A DNA stretch of 42,065 nt from an uncultured Muribaculaceae bacterium (GTDB taxonomy: Bacteria; Bacteroidota; Bacteroidia; Bacteroidales; Muribaculaceae), in contig CAJTTA010000016.1 in assembly GCA_910579305.1 (NCBI GenBank), forward strand, positions 1 to 42,065. The letters are read 5' to 3'. Every line of letters begins with the position of its first letter. Within the stretch, counting starts at the first letter, position 1. Both the position numbers and the translations under genes were made by a program. The notes under the pieces are model-generated. The model saw only the letters and a list, made by a program, of their open reading frames with translations. It made no database searches and was not told where the DNA came from. Shown here piece by piece: positions 24,218 to 32,468 of the stretch.

Positions 24218-24270
24218 CAAAGTTACAGCGTGGCGTGTGCCGAAGGCAGGCACACAGGTGTTAAATTATA

Positions 24271-26400
24271 TTACTTCTTGCTCTCGGCAAGTCCGCGCAG
24301 ACGCAGCAGGGCAGCTGCATCGGGCTTATGTCCGCGGAATCGCGTGAAGAGCACCATGGGGTCTTCCGTGTCACCGCTTTCAAGAATATTTTTCTTGAAT
24401 GAGGCCGCAGTCTTGGGGTCGAATATGCCTTTCTGCTGGAAAAGTTCCCAGGCATCGGCTTCAAGCACCTGTGCCCACAGATATGTGTAATATCCTGCCG
24501 CGTAACCTTCATCGCCGAATATGTGCTTGAAGTAAGGCGAACGGTAGCGGAAGGTAAGTTCTGAAGGAAGACCTATCTGTTCGGCAAAGTTCTTTTCAAA
24601 AGAAGCTACATCCACATTGGCGGGATCCTGTTTGGCCCAGGCAAGGTCAAGCAGAGCGGCAGCGGCAAGCTCGGTGGTAGTGAAGCCCTGGCCGAATTTG
24701 CCGGATTCCACCATTTTAGTGATAAGTTCGGCAGGCATAGGCTCGCCGGTCTTGTAATGCTTTGCATATACGGCGAGCACCTCGGGATCTGTAGCCCAGT
24801 GTTCATTTATCTGGGAGCACATTTCCACATAGTCGCGGTCTACATTAGTGCCGGCCAGCGAGCGATAGGGCGCGCGAGTGAGCATGCCCTGAAGAGCATG
24901 TCCGAATTCATGGAATGTAGTTTCCACCTCATCGAGAGTGAGAAGCGAGGGATTGCCGGGAGTGGGGGGAGTGAAGTTGCCCACATTATATACGATAGGA
25001 CGTTTCACTATTCCGTTGCCATAATCGCCGGCGCTCTGCAACTGTTCCATCCAGGCTCCCTGCACCTTTGTGGCACGAGGAAAATAATCGGTCATGAATA
25101 CCGAAACATGGTCTCCTTTCTTGTCAACTATGTCATATACGGTCACCTCATCCATGTATCGAGGTGCGTCGGGCAGTGGCTTGAAGTTGATGTCATAGAG
25201 GCGGTTGGCACAATACTGCAGGCCGTTGAGCACATTTGACAGCTCAAAATAAGGCTGTATGTCGGCATCGGTGAGGTGATATTTCTCCTCTTTCACCTTG
25301 CCCAGGTAGTAGTAGTAATCCCAAGGCTCGATTTTGAAGTCGCCGCCATGACTGTTTACGTAAGCCTGCATTTCGGCCACTTCTTCTTTCACACGTGCCT
25401 TGGCCGGTTCATACACTTTGAGCAGCAGTTCTTCGGCAGCTTCAGGAGTTCCGGCCATTACGCGAGATGTCATGAGCTGTGCGAAGTTGTCAAATCCCAT
25501 GAGCTTGGCTTTCTTGTCGCGCAGCTTGATTATCTGTTCGATGACAGGTATATTGGAGTTTTCTCCGGTAGAGGCGAGAGACGTGTAGCCTTTCCACATT
25601 GCTTCGCGCAGACCGCGGTTTTCTGCATACTGTAGAACGGGAAGCCTGCTTGGAGCGTGGAGCGTGAAGATGTAAAGTCCGTCGAGGCCGCGGGCTTTGG
25701 CTGTTTCGGCAGCCGATGCTATCACAGTCTCGGGAAGCCCTGCAAGGTCGGCACGGTCGTAGACCACAATAGAGAAATCATTGGTAGCCTTGAGGAGATT
25801 GTTGGTAAACTTCATGTAGAGCTGAGACAGCTCATTGCTTATTTTTACCAGCTCTTCCTTCTTGTCGGCAGGCAAGGCTGCTCCCTGCTCTGCAAACCGG
25901 CGGTAGTACTTCTCCACCAGGCGCTTCTGCACGGGAGTGAGTTTTGCTTTCTTCAGCCCCTCGTATAGGGTCTTGACGCGAGCGAACAGCGCTTCATTGA
26001 GCATCACATTGTTTGACGCCTCATTGAACAGTGGCATGAGCACTTCGCCGAGAGCCGCTATTTCAGGGGTCTTCATGGCAGCGTCATAATGGAAGAAAAT
26101 ACCCTGCACGCGGTCGAGAATCGGGTTGAGATTCTCAAGAGGCATGATGGTGTTCTCAAAGGTGGGAGCGGCGGGATTGTCGATGATTTTGGCCAGATTG
26201 GCTTTCTGCTCTTCAAGACCAGCTCTCACTGCGGGCTCAAAGTGTTCGTTTTTAATCTGATCGAAAGGAGGAATCTCATAGACCGTGGTGTAAGTGGTCA
26301 GGAAGGGATTCTGCTGTGCTGTATCAGCTTGCATAGGAAAGAATGTTGCCAGCCCGAGGCCCAGTGCCAGGGCTGAGGTCAGAAAGAATTTGTGTTTCAT
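24271..26400 (-). CDS. M3-family peptidyl-dipeptidase (Dcp-like)
   Basis: 709 aa. Zinc metallopeptidase with HEFGH at residues 497-501 (in TTFHEFGHALQGMLTRAPYR) and the downstream zinc Glu region. A signal peptide (MKHKFFLTSALALGLGLATF, cleaved near MQA) puts it in the periplasm, unlike cytoplasmic oligopeptidase A. Homologues clip dipeptides from the C-termini of short peptides. The start ATG at 26400 is preferred to the in-frame TTG at 26406. Last gene of the rhomboid-thioredoxin-EEP operon. Confidence 0.9.
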   Translation of the reverse strand: MKHKFFLTSALALGLGLATFFPMQADTAQQNPFLTTYTTVYEIPPFDQIKNEHFEPAVRAGLEEQKANLAKIIDNPAAPTFENTIMPLENLNPILDRVQGIFFHYDAAMKTPEIAALGEVLMPLFNEASNNVMLNEALFARVKTLYEGLKKAKLTPVQKRLVEKYYRRFAEQGAALPADKKEELVKISNELSQLYMKFTNNLLKATNDFSIVVYDRADLAGLPETVIASAAETAKARGLDGLYIFTLHAPSRLPVLQYAENRGLREAMWKGYTSLASTGENSNIPVIEQIIKLRDKKAKLMGFDNFAQLMTSRVMAGTPEAAEELLLKVYEPAKARVKEEVAEMQAYVNSHGGDFKIEPWDYYYYLGKVKEEKYHLTDADIQPYFELSNVLNGLQYCANRLYDINFKPLPDAPRYMDEVTVYDIVDKKGDHVSVFMTDYFPRATKVQGAWMEQLQSAGDYGNGIVKRPIVYNVGNFTPPTPGNPSLLTLDEVETTFHEFGHALQGMLTRAPYRSLAGTNVDRDYVEMCSQINEHWATDPEVLAVYAKHYKTGEPMPAELITKMVESGKFGQGFTTTELAAAALLDLAWAKQDPANVDVASFEKNFAEQIGLPSELTFRYRSPYFKHIFGDEGYAAGYYTYLWAQVLEADAWELFQQKGIFDPKTAASFKKNILESGDTEDPMVLFTRFRGHKPDAAALLRLRGLAESKK

Positions 26401-26431
26401 TGGCAAGATAAATGTTGAGTGAATATAATTT

Positions 26432-27523
26432 TTATTGTGTTAATTCAAACTTTGCGGTGAGTGGATAGTGGTCGGAAGCCTTGAGGCGTCCACGTTCTAT
26501 GGCGTAAGGCCGCAGAGCACCCCGGTAGAGAATCTGGTCGATGTGGAAGTACAGATTGAATCCGTTGAACGTCACTGTGGGCCCGAAAGCTGCATCACAG
26601 TAAGCATCCTCAAGCCCGGCTTTACGTATCACATTATAGGAGTATGAGCCGGGCACGTCATTGAAGTCTCCACACACTATGATAGTGCCCGGAATATTCC
26701 TCACCAGTTCGGCAAGCATCTGTGCCGCCTCCGCTCTCAGCCTGAAAGCTTCCGAGAGCTTATGATAGACGGTGTGTTTCATTCTGCTCACTGACTTTTT
26801 CATGCCTTCTGCGCCATGAGTCATCTCATTGATGATGGAGCGCTCGCCGGAGTTAAGTGAAAAAGAGGTGAGATGCAGATTTATGAGAGTGAGAGGATGC
26901 CCGGGAATCTCTACTTCCGCCATTTCGTACATGAAATATTTGAGATCGGGACTGAAATAGGAATTCACTCTCTTGACGGGATACTTTGAGAAGATCCGTA
27001 CATCAATATCACCGTTAGCCACAGTGTAAGGATATAATGCCTTCATTCTCTGCATCTGTTTGGTAGAAATGTACCCGTTGCGATGCACGAAGTCAAGGCT
27101 ATAAAGCTCCTGCAGACACACAATGTCAGCATTCTGCTCCATGACATAATCCAGCGACCGAGAGCAGCCAGTCTTGCCTGTCTGCATGTCATCACAGCAA
27201 TGTATGTTATATGTCAGCAACGACAGGGTGGGGGCATCTTCAGCCGGCTTTTCCGGCAGGCTTGTAGGAAAGTTCTCGCGTAGAGAAGGCAGGATCAGAA
27301 GCAGTGTGATGCCGGTTGCGACAGGCAATATTATATGCCGTGTTGCCGCCCATGTCACACCTGCGCATACACACAGCACTGCCAGCGCAGGAAGAGCGAG
27401 ACACACCACCTGAGGAAACGCCCATAAGGAAGGGGGCACGAAGCGTGCCAAGCCGGCTATCAGAGTGAGAGCCAGCAGAATCCAGGTGAGTATGGCAGGT
27501 ATTATGTGATAAAAATGACGCAT
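26432..27523 (-). CDS. membrane-anchored endonuclease/exonuclease/phosphatase family protein
   Basis: 363 aa. Three N-terminal membrane helices (about 8-85) anchor an EEP domain with TYNIHCCDD, CLQELYSLDF, INLHLTSFSL, the metal/catalytic GDFNDVPGSYSYNVI and the final ASDHYPLTAKF. The fold hydrolyses phosphodiester or phosphomonoester bonds (nucleic acids, sphingolipids, inositol phosphates). A cell-surface-facing phosphatase/phosphodiesterase is likely; the substrate is unknown. It starts 2 nt after the thioredoxin stop. Confidence 0.87.
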   Translation of the reverse strand: MRHFYHIIPAILTWILLALTLIAGLARFVPPSLWAFPQVVCLALPALAVLCVCAGVTWAATRHIILPVATGITLLLILPSLRENFPTSLPEKPAEDAPTLSLLTYNIHCCDDMQTGKTGCSRSLDYVMEQNADIVCLQELYSLDFVHRNGYISTKQMQRMKALYPYTVANGDIDVRIFSKYPVKRVNSYFSPDLKYFMYEMAEVEIPGHPLTLINLHLTSFSLNSGERSIINEMTHGAEGMKKSVSRMKHTVYHKLSEAFRLRAEAAQMLAELVRNIPGTIIVCGDFNDVPGSYSYNVIRKAGLEDAYCDAAFGPTVTFNGFNLYFHIDQILYRGALRPYAIERGRLKASDHYPLTAKFELTQ

Positions 27524-27525
27524 GG

Positions 27526-27999
27526 TCAGAGTTGGTCGGCTGCGAGCTTGTCGAGAGTGGCCTCAAGTTCATCGGCATTCATGAAATTTGTGCGTCCTGC
27601 TATTTTGCCCTTGCTGTCGATGAATATGAATGTGGGTACTGAATTGATGTGATATTTTGAAGCGAGAGCCGGATTTTCATCCACGTCTACTGATTCCATG
27701 TCGATTATTTTGCCATACTTTTCTATAGCCGCTTCATATATGGGCTTTTGTCTCTTGCATGGGCCGCACCATGTAGCTGAAAATTCTATCACTTTCGGTT
27801 TGCCGGGAGCAGCTTCGGGAATGCGGGCCGCGGCCATTGCAGCGGAGTCGGGCGTGATGGCTGCTTCAGAATCTACGGGCACAGTCTCAGGGTGAGCCGA
27901 TTCTCCATCGGTGCTTCGGCCCGAATTGCAGCGGGAGCACCCGGGAAATAGTGTCAGAGATAACGAAATGAGGATTAGAAAAGAAAGAACAGTTTTCAT
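27526..27999 (-). CDS. thioredoxin-fold lipoprotein
   Basis: 157 aa. Lipobox LFPGC gives lipidated Cys21; a linker of about 45 residues follows, then a thioredoxin domain with the active site WCGPC (Cys78, Cys81) in IEFSATWCGPCKRQKPIYEA, SVDVDENPALASKYHINSVP with the cis-Pro, and TFIFIDSKGKIAG. A membrane-tethered periplasmic disulfide reductase or oxidase. ATG 27999 is chosen since the 19 upstream in-frame residues lack signal-peptide character. Confidence 0.9.
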   Translation of the reverse strand: MKTVLSFLILISLSLTLFPGCSRCNSGRSTDGESAHPETVPVDSEAAITPDSAAMAAARIPEAAPGKPKVIEFSATWCGPCKRQKPIYEAAIEKYGKIIDMESVDVDENPALASKYHINSVPTFIFIDSKGKIAGRTNFMNADELEATLDKLAADQL

Positions 28000-28060
28000 A
28001 TTGTTGGTGTCAAGTATAGGAATATGATTATACTTTTGTGATATTTTTATTAGCACAGAC

Positions 28061-28855
28061 TTATTTTGTTACACGCTTGGAAAGCTCTTCCAGCTCCTTG
28101 CGCTCATTCTTGGAAAGCGACCCGAATCCCGAAATGCGTATCTTGTCAAGGAGTTCATCAAGACGTCGGGCATCCTGCCGGTGTTGCTCCATTATACTTA
28201 TAACACGGGATGAGCGCCGAGGGTTGGGAGTACGTGAAAAATTTTGGGCTCTATCTCCGGTCTTGTTCTTTTTGATCAGGGCAGCTATAAGCCCCCAAAA
28301 CGCTCCTCCTATGTGAGCGAGCTCTCCCCCTGCATTGCCCCCTCCGAGACCGAGGAATGCAAGCAGAATCATGAACAGTGCTATCCATTTGAGCTTGACA
28401 TCTCCCAGGAAGAACAGGTGAAGCGTATGATGTGGCAGCGTCATGGCCGCATAGGTCATGATGGCAAGCACGGAGGCACTCGCTCCCATGAGTATCGAGG
28501 CGCTTATGCCCAGCAATGGGGCGAAGAGCATGTATAGCACACCGCCTGAAAGGCCGCCTCCTATGTAAAGCCACATAATTGTACGGTCTTTCACGGATGA
28601 AGAAATCAGAATCGATCCAAACCATCCCAGCCACAGCACATTCATGAGCAGATGCAGCGGATGAGTATGAGTGAACATATATGTGAGAATGGTCCAAGGC
28701 TCGGTGATCCATTCTTTCCATGAGGATGGCAACGCAAGCCATGCGTCTATGCGTATATCTATGCCGGCCTTGACAAGCAGCATGGATATGCCGACGAGTA
28801 TGAAGACGGCCACATTTGTGATTATGAGACGTCCGATGATGCTGTGGCGTCTCAT
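28061..28855 (-). CDS. rhomboid-family intramembrane serine protease (second copy)
   Basis: 264 aa, about six membrane helices. Catalytic Ser126 in ILMGASASVLAIM and His181 in GGELAHIGGAFWG; the oxyanion-side HxxxN is HPLHLLMN (about 65-72). The hydrophilic C-terminal 65 residues (QHRQDARRLDELLDKIRISG, NERKELEELSKRV) form a helical DUF-like tail seen in Bacteroidota rhomboids. It starts at ATG 28855, 4 nt after the first rhomboid, or at ATG 28876 overlapping it. Substrate unknown. Confidence 0.88.
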   Translation of the reverse strand: MRRHSIIGRLIITNVAVFILVGISMLLVKAGIDIRIDAWLALPSSWKEWITEPWTILTYMFTHTHPLHLLMNVLWLGWFGSILISSSVKDRTIMWLYIGGGLSGGVLYMLFAPLLGISASILMGASASVLAIMTYAAMTLPHHTLHLFFLGDVKLKWIALFMILLAFLGLGGGNAGGELAHIGGAFWGLIAALIKKNKTGDRAQNFSRTPNPRRSSRVISIMEQHRQDARRLDELLDKIRISGFGSLSKNERKELEELSKRVTK

Positions 28856-28859
28856 GTTT

Positions 28860-29633
28860 TCAATAACGCTTGCCATGCAGAGAGCCGTTGAAGTGCCAGT
28901 AAATAATAAGTATGCCTCCAAACAGCATACCCCCCAGATGAGCATAGTGGGCTACTGATGAAAGTGTGTCGCTTACTCCGAGAAACAGCTCGATCACGCC
29001 ATAGCCTGCCACAATCCATTTTGCCTTGATCGGCACAGGAATGAAGAAGAGATACATGGGCACATTGGGAAAGACGCATCCGAAACCGAGCAGCAGCCCG
29101 AAGATGGCACCTGACGCACCTATGGTGAGCAACATCCGTTTATATGTGTCCATAGCGCTTACAAGGGAATCATGACCTGCCTCAAGGCCGGTTCGCACTG
29201 CCGCTTCCGCCTCTCGGAAAGAGACATGATTCTGGCTCGCTATGGCACTGATGTAGTCATGTTGCCAGGTGAGCGTCCACACTATTTCCTGTATGAGTGC
29301 GGCTCCTATGCCGCATGCGAAGTAAAACAGAAGATAACGGCGCGCACCCCATGTGGATTCCAAAATGCGTCCGAACATGTAAAGAGCCCACATGTTGAAG
29401 AAAATATGGGCGACTCCACCTTCGTTGAGCGGGGCTTGCAGAAACATGTAGGTGACAAACTGTAGCGGATTGAACCCCGAAGCGCCCCAATAGTGGAGAC
29501 CGAGGTGTGATAGTATCACTTCATTGAATGCAGGCATGAAGCCGCCGACAAGCCACAACCCGATATTGATGATAAGCAGGTTGCGGGTCACCGGAGGTAA
29601 GCTTCTGAAGAAACCGGAGTTTGTAATGTTCAT
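28860..29633 (-). CDS. rhomboid-family intramembrane serine protease
   Basis: 257 aa, six or seven helices. Catalytic Ser174 in IGASGAIFGLLLGFG and His232 in VAHYAHLGGM; HIFFNMWALYMFG supplies the conserved H76 and N80. A soluble loop of some 45 residues lies before the catalytic helix (about 122-168). It cuts transmembrane segments of substrate proteins within the inner membrane. First gene of a five-gene operon with a second rhomboid, a thioredoxin lipoprotein, an EEP protein and the M3 peptidase. Confidence 0.92.
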   Translation of the reverse strand: MNITNSGFFRSLPPVTRNLLIINIGLWLVGGFMPAFNEVILSHLGLHYWGASGFNPLQFVTYMFLQAPLNEGGVAHIFFNMWALYMFGRILESTWGARRYLLFYFACGIGAALIQEIVWTLTWQHDYISAIASQNHVSFREAEAAVRTGLEAGHDSLVSAMDTYKRMLLTIGASGAIFGLLLGFGCVFPNVPMYLFFIPVPIKAKWIVAGYGVIELFLGVSDTLSSVAHYAHLGGMLFGGILIIYWHFNGSLHGKRY

Positions 29634-29637
29634 AATG

Positions 29638-29645
29638 CAAAAGTA
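29638..29645 (-). promoter_or_regulatory. -7 box abutting the first rhomboid ATG
   Basis: TACTTTTG read on the minus strand, with only 4 nt before the ATG at 29633. No TTTG at the -33 spacing. If used, the mRNA would be leaderless, as suggested for the operon starting at 4224. Confidence 0.4.
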
Positions 29646-29737
29646 CTAAGAATTTCGCATATGCAGCCCCCTTTTTAACCTAATTTACGTGAAATGTCAA
29701 AAAAAACGCGAGTAAGATAAAGATTTTCGGTCTATTA

Positions 29738-29769
29738 TTTGTTCCCTTATTAGAATATAATTATATTTG
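29738..29769 (+). promoter_or_regulatory. promoter of the HU gene
   Basis: TTTG at 29738-29741, a 20-nt gap, TATATTTG at 29762-29769: canonical. The leader to the ATG at 29804 is about 28 nt. Confidence 0.75.
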
Positions 29770-29803
29770 CCCCATATTTTTTACACAATAGAAACAATCT
29801 TTT

Positions 29804-30067
29804 ATGAACAGAACTGATTTAGTAAATGAAATCGCTGCCAAAGCCGATCTCAATAAGGTGACAGCAAAGGCAGCTCTTGATGCTTGCCTGGAGTCTATCG
29901 CGCAGGCGCTTGCCAATGATGACAAGGTTTCCCTGCTGAATTTCGGCACTTTCTCTGTAGTGGAGAAGGAAGCGCGCACTGGCATCAATCCCCGCACTAA
30001 GGAGAAGATTGAAATCCCCGCCCGCAAGGTAGTGAAGTTCAAGCCCAGTGCCGAACTCGGCAAGTAA
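29804..30067 (+). CDS. HU-family DNA-binding protein
   Basis: 87 aa. Nucleoid protein that binds and bends DNA as a dimer. MNRTDLVNEIAAKADLNKVT start, LNFGTFSVVEKEAR saddle, and a flexible beta-arm ARTGINPRTKEKIEIPA holding the intercalating NP. Ends VVKFKPSAELGK, standard for HU. Monocistronic, with its own promoter and a small hairpin downstream. Confidence 0.95.
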   Translation: MNRTDLVNEIAAKADLNKVTAKAALDACLESIAQALANDDKVSLLNFGTFSVVEKEARTGINPRTKEKIEIPARKVVKFKPSAELGK

Positions 30068-30087
30068 TCCGGATTATTATTATGTAT

Positions 30088-30113
30088 ATGTGCCTTGATA
30101 ATTCCAGGCACAT
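30088..30113. terminator. weak terminator after HU
   Basis: 8-bp stem ATGTGCCT (30088-30095) with AGGCACAT (30106-30113), 10-nt loop, and no clear T-run. It sits between HU and the convergent DUF4105 gene ending at 30163. Confidence 0.5.
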
Positions 30114-30162
30114 CAGTCATCATAATTTGCAGGTATTCCCGCAGAAGTATAGGTCGAGATAT

Positions 30163-31371
30163 TCAGGGCTGCTTCTGTGGGACTTTTGTTGTGACTGCGT
30201 TATTGCGGGAGAGGAGAGTTGTAGCGCATAATACTATTGTGGTCAGGAGAAGCGGATAGAGCGCGAGATTGATATGTTGGTGCGACATAGCCGCTATAGG
30301 CAGGGTGGCGAGTGCCGCCAGCCCCTGGATCGATAGCAGTATGCGCAGGCCCGGGCGCATGCGGCGGCTCCATGCGGTGAGAGGAACTATGAGCCAGAAT
30401 GGATTCAGCCATATGGCAAGGGCATTGGGCGATGTGCCTTCATGTTCTGAAATGAATACGAGAAACCATAACAGACTCCCTGCAAGCCCGGTGATGAGTC
30501 CCCATATAGACAGTAGAAGCGCGGAGCGTCGGTGATGAAGGTAGAGATAGCACGTTGCCGAGGAGGTGAGAATCCCGATTATCCAGAATGAAAAGACCGG
30601 AGAAAGATACCACGGTGTAGGAGGCAGACGCACATCGCCTTCCCCTTCTTCCAATATTACCGGAGCACCAGATAGAAGAGAGCCGTCGGGGCGACGCGCT
30701 TTGGCTATCGTGCCGGCAAGCGACAACGGGGCGAACATGTATTCCCTATCTGACATCTCTTTGTCGATATATGAACCGAGTGCAAGGTCGATGCCAAGTT
30801 GATACCAAGGATAGCCCGAGTTATAATACTTCAGCAGGTCTCTATAGCTTTTATGGCCTTGATCCTCATGAAGAGAGGGATAGGTTACGGGAGCACCGAG
30901 CACGCGGTCGATATTGTCAAGAATGCGGGTAGAGCAATTATTGCTGAAATATTTGTAGCGATACGTGCGGTGATCGGGAGTGATGTCGTGATTTAATATG
31001 TCGATCAGACGCTTGGTCTCATCAGGAGAAAGCCGTAGCGGATGTTCCGTGACCCGCGAGCCGCGTCGTGCGTATGAATACAGAAACGCTTGGGTAGGTA
31101 TCGCGGCGGCATAGTAGTCGGTGTCGCCTTTCACAAATCTATAGATGAATCCGGGAGAATCGAAGTCAAACATTCCATAGTTGTACACTACATCTACCGG
31201 GTAGCCATTTATTAAGCCGGATACTCTCACAGCCTCGTGTCCATAGAGTTCGAAAATCTCAGGCCCGGCATCGCAGGTCACTAAAGACACCCGAAGTGAA
31301 TCGGGCTGCATATTGTAGGCATGCACCCCGAGCCATGCAGCTATGCAAGTGAGAAGACAGAATAGCCGCAT
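30163..31371 (-). CDS. DUF4105 (Lnb N-terminal periplasmic-domain) membrane protein
   Basis: 402 aa. Signal sequence MRLFCLLTCIAAWLGVHA; an exported domain of about 250 residues with FELYGHEAVRVSG, VVYNYGMFDFDSPGF and YKYFSNNCSTRILDNIDRVL (conserved His and Cys of the DUF4105/Lnb_N papain-like family); then four or five helices from about 265 to the end. It may act as an amidase or acyl-transferring enzyme in the envelope; activity is inferred from fold only. ATG 31371 lies 2 nt after the DUF4831 stop; the longer frame to 31443 overlaps that gene. Confidence 0.82.
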   Translation of the reverse strand: MRLFCLLTCIAAWLGVHAYNMQPDSLRVSLVTCDAGPEIFELYGHEAVRVSGLINGYPVDVVYNYGMFDFDSPGFIYRFVKGDTDYYAAAIPTQAFLYSYARRGSRVTEHPLRLSPDETKRLIDILNHDITPDHRTYRYKYFSNNCSTRILDNIDRVLGAPVTYPSLHEDQGHKSYRDLLKYYNSGYPWYQLGIDLALGSYIDKEMSDREYMFAPLSLAGTIAKARRPDGSLLSGAPVILEEGEGDVRLPPTPWYLSPVFSFWIIGILTSSATCYLYLHHRRSALLLSIWGLITGLAGSLLWFLVFISEHEGTSPNALAIWLNPFWLIVPLTAWSRRMRPGLRILLSIQGLAALATLPIAAMSHQHINLALYPLLLTTIVLCATTLLSRNNAVTTKVPQKQP

Positions 31372-31373
31372 TG

Positions 31374-32468
31374 TCACTGAGCTGTCTGAGGCATCTGCGA
31401 GATGTTGACCAGTGCCCCGGTGGCAGGATTGAAGAGGGCGCATGAAGGAGCCTTCTTGTCGGTAAACAATTTTGGATTCAGTCCGAATACCTCTCCTCCC
31501 TGCGACAATTCTACCTGATCAGACCATAGAGTGCGTCCGTCGTAAGAGACAGTCACTGTAGCAGTGGAGGGAAGGCAATATGCTACTCCGTCCTTAGGGT
31601 AAGCTTTAGGTGAGCCGGCAGCATCTGATGGCAGCTCTGGTGCCTCAAGATCGCTGATGGTAAGGTATATAGGTGCTCCCACGAGATCATCGCCATTCCT
31701 GAAGTGTTCTCCGGGAGCCACACGTGCTATCACACGGCGTTCTCCCTCAAGCATTGCTGAATCGGGCAGGAGGGTGACGCGGCGTGTTTCACTATAAGTG
31801 TATTCATACCCTGTAAAAGCTCTCATCAAGGCATTCTCCTGCTGCTGAAGGCTCTGAAGCATCAGCTCAAGCTGGCGTCCGTCGGTGGGCATTGTTTCGG
31901 CGGTGCCTCGCGATAGACTTAGCCTGCTTTCTCTTATCTCCATTATTGTGCGTGCAAGCATCTGAGCTTTTTTTGCATCGGAAAGGCTCACAAGAAAATC
32001 TTCGTCCACAAATTGCAGATATTCATCCATATCGGGGCGGAAAGGAAGGATATGTTCCGCAAGAGTTTCCCTTGCGGGCGCCTCTTCCTCCCGGTTTATG
32101 GATAGAATCATTCCGTCATCGGCCACACAGACAGAGGTCAGAGCTCCGGGCTTGACAGTCATGATATATTTCTCCGGCCCTGCAGTGCCATAAGTGCAAA
32201 GAGCTACATCGGTCACCTCACAGCTTCGGGAATCAGCTTCCACCACATCAGTGCTTCCGAGATAGCGTGGAGCATACTGACGGAAAGGCCCGGCTACTTT
32301 CTCTGTGAAAGTGGCAGTGAGATCAACCTGAAGATTGGTCTGTGGCAGAGAATATATTATGCCATATTCATTGCTCTTGTCGCCGGTAAGCATTTTAGTA
32401 TTTTGCGCCTGTGCGGATGTCATTAAGAGCAAGGCTGAGATAAAGGTAAGACTCTTACGCATGATCAT
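31374..32468 (-). CDS. DUF4831 family secreted protein
   Basis: 364 aa. Signal peptide (RKSLTFISALLLMTSAQAQ) then a mixed beta-rich body: IIYSLPQTNLQVDLTATFTE, PRYLGSTDVVEADSR, MTVKPGALTSVCVADDGMIL, ELMLQSLQQQENALMRAFTG and YCLPSTATVTVSYDGRTLW. It fits DUF4831, a Bacteroidota family of unknown function; periplasmic location inferred. The ATG overlaps the nnrDE stop (ATGA). Confidence 0.8.
   Translation of the reverse strand: MIMRKSLTFISALLLMTSAQAQNTKMLTGDKSNEYGIIYSLPQTNLQVDLTATFTEKVAGPFRQYAPRYLGSTDVVEADSRSCEVTDVALCTYGTAGPEKYIMTVKPGALTSVCVADDGMILSINREEEAPARETLAEHILPFRPDMDEYLQFVDEDFLVSLSDAKKAQMLARTIMEIRESRLSLSRGTAETMPTDGRQLELMLQSLQQQENALMRAFTGYEYTYSETRRVTLLPDSAMLEGERRVIARVAPGEHFRNGDDLVGAPIYLTISDLEAPELPSDAAGSPKAYPKDGVAYCLPSTATVTVSYDGRTLWSDQVELSQGGEVFGLNPKLFTDKKAPSCALFNPATGALVNISQMPQTAQ

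Noticed and set aside
24218..24225. TAACTTTG on the minus strand as promoter of the 90-aa gene
   Set aside because: There is no -33 partner, and the predicted start falls inside the terminator hairpin directly downstream. It may be chance, so it is not listed as a promoter.
28031..28038. TACTTTTG on the plus strand between thioredoxin and rhomboid genes
   Set aside because: No -33 box and it would transcribe antisense to the rhomboid gene with no ORF; probably chance.
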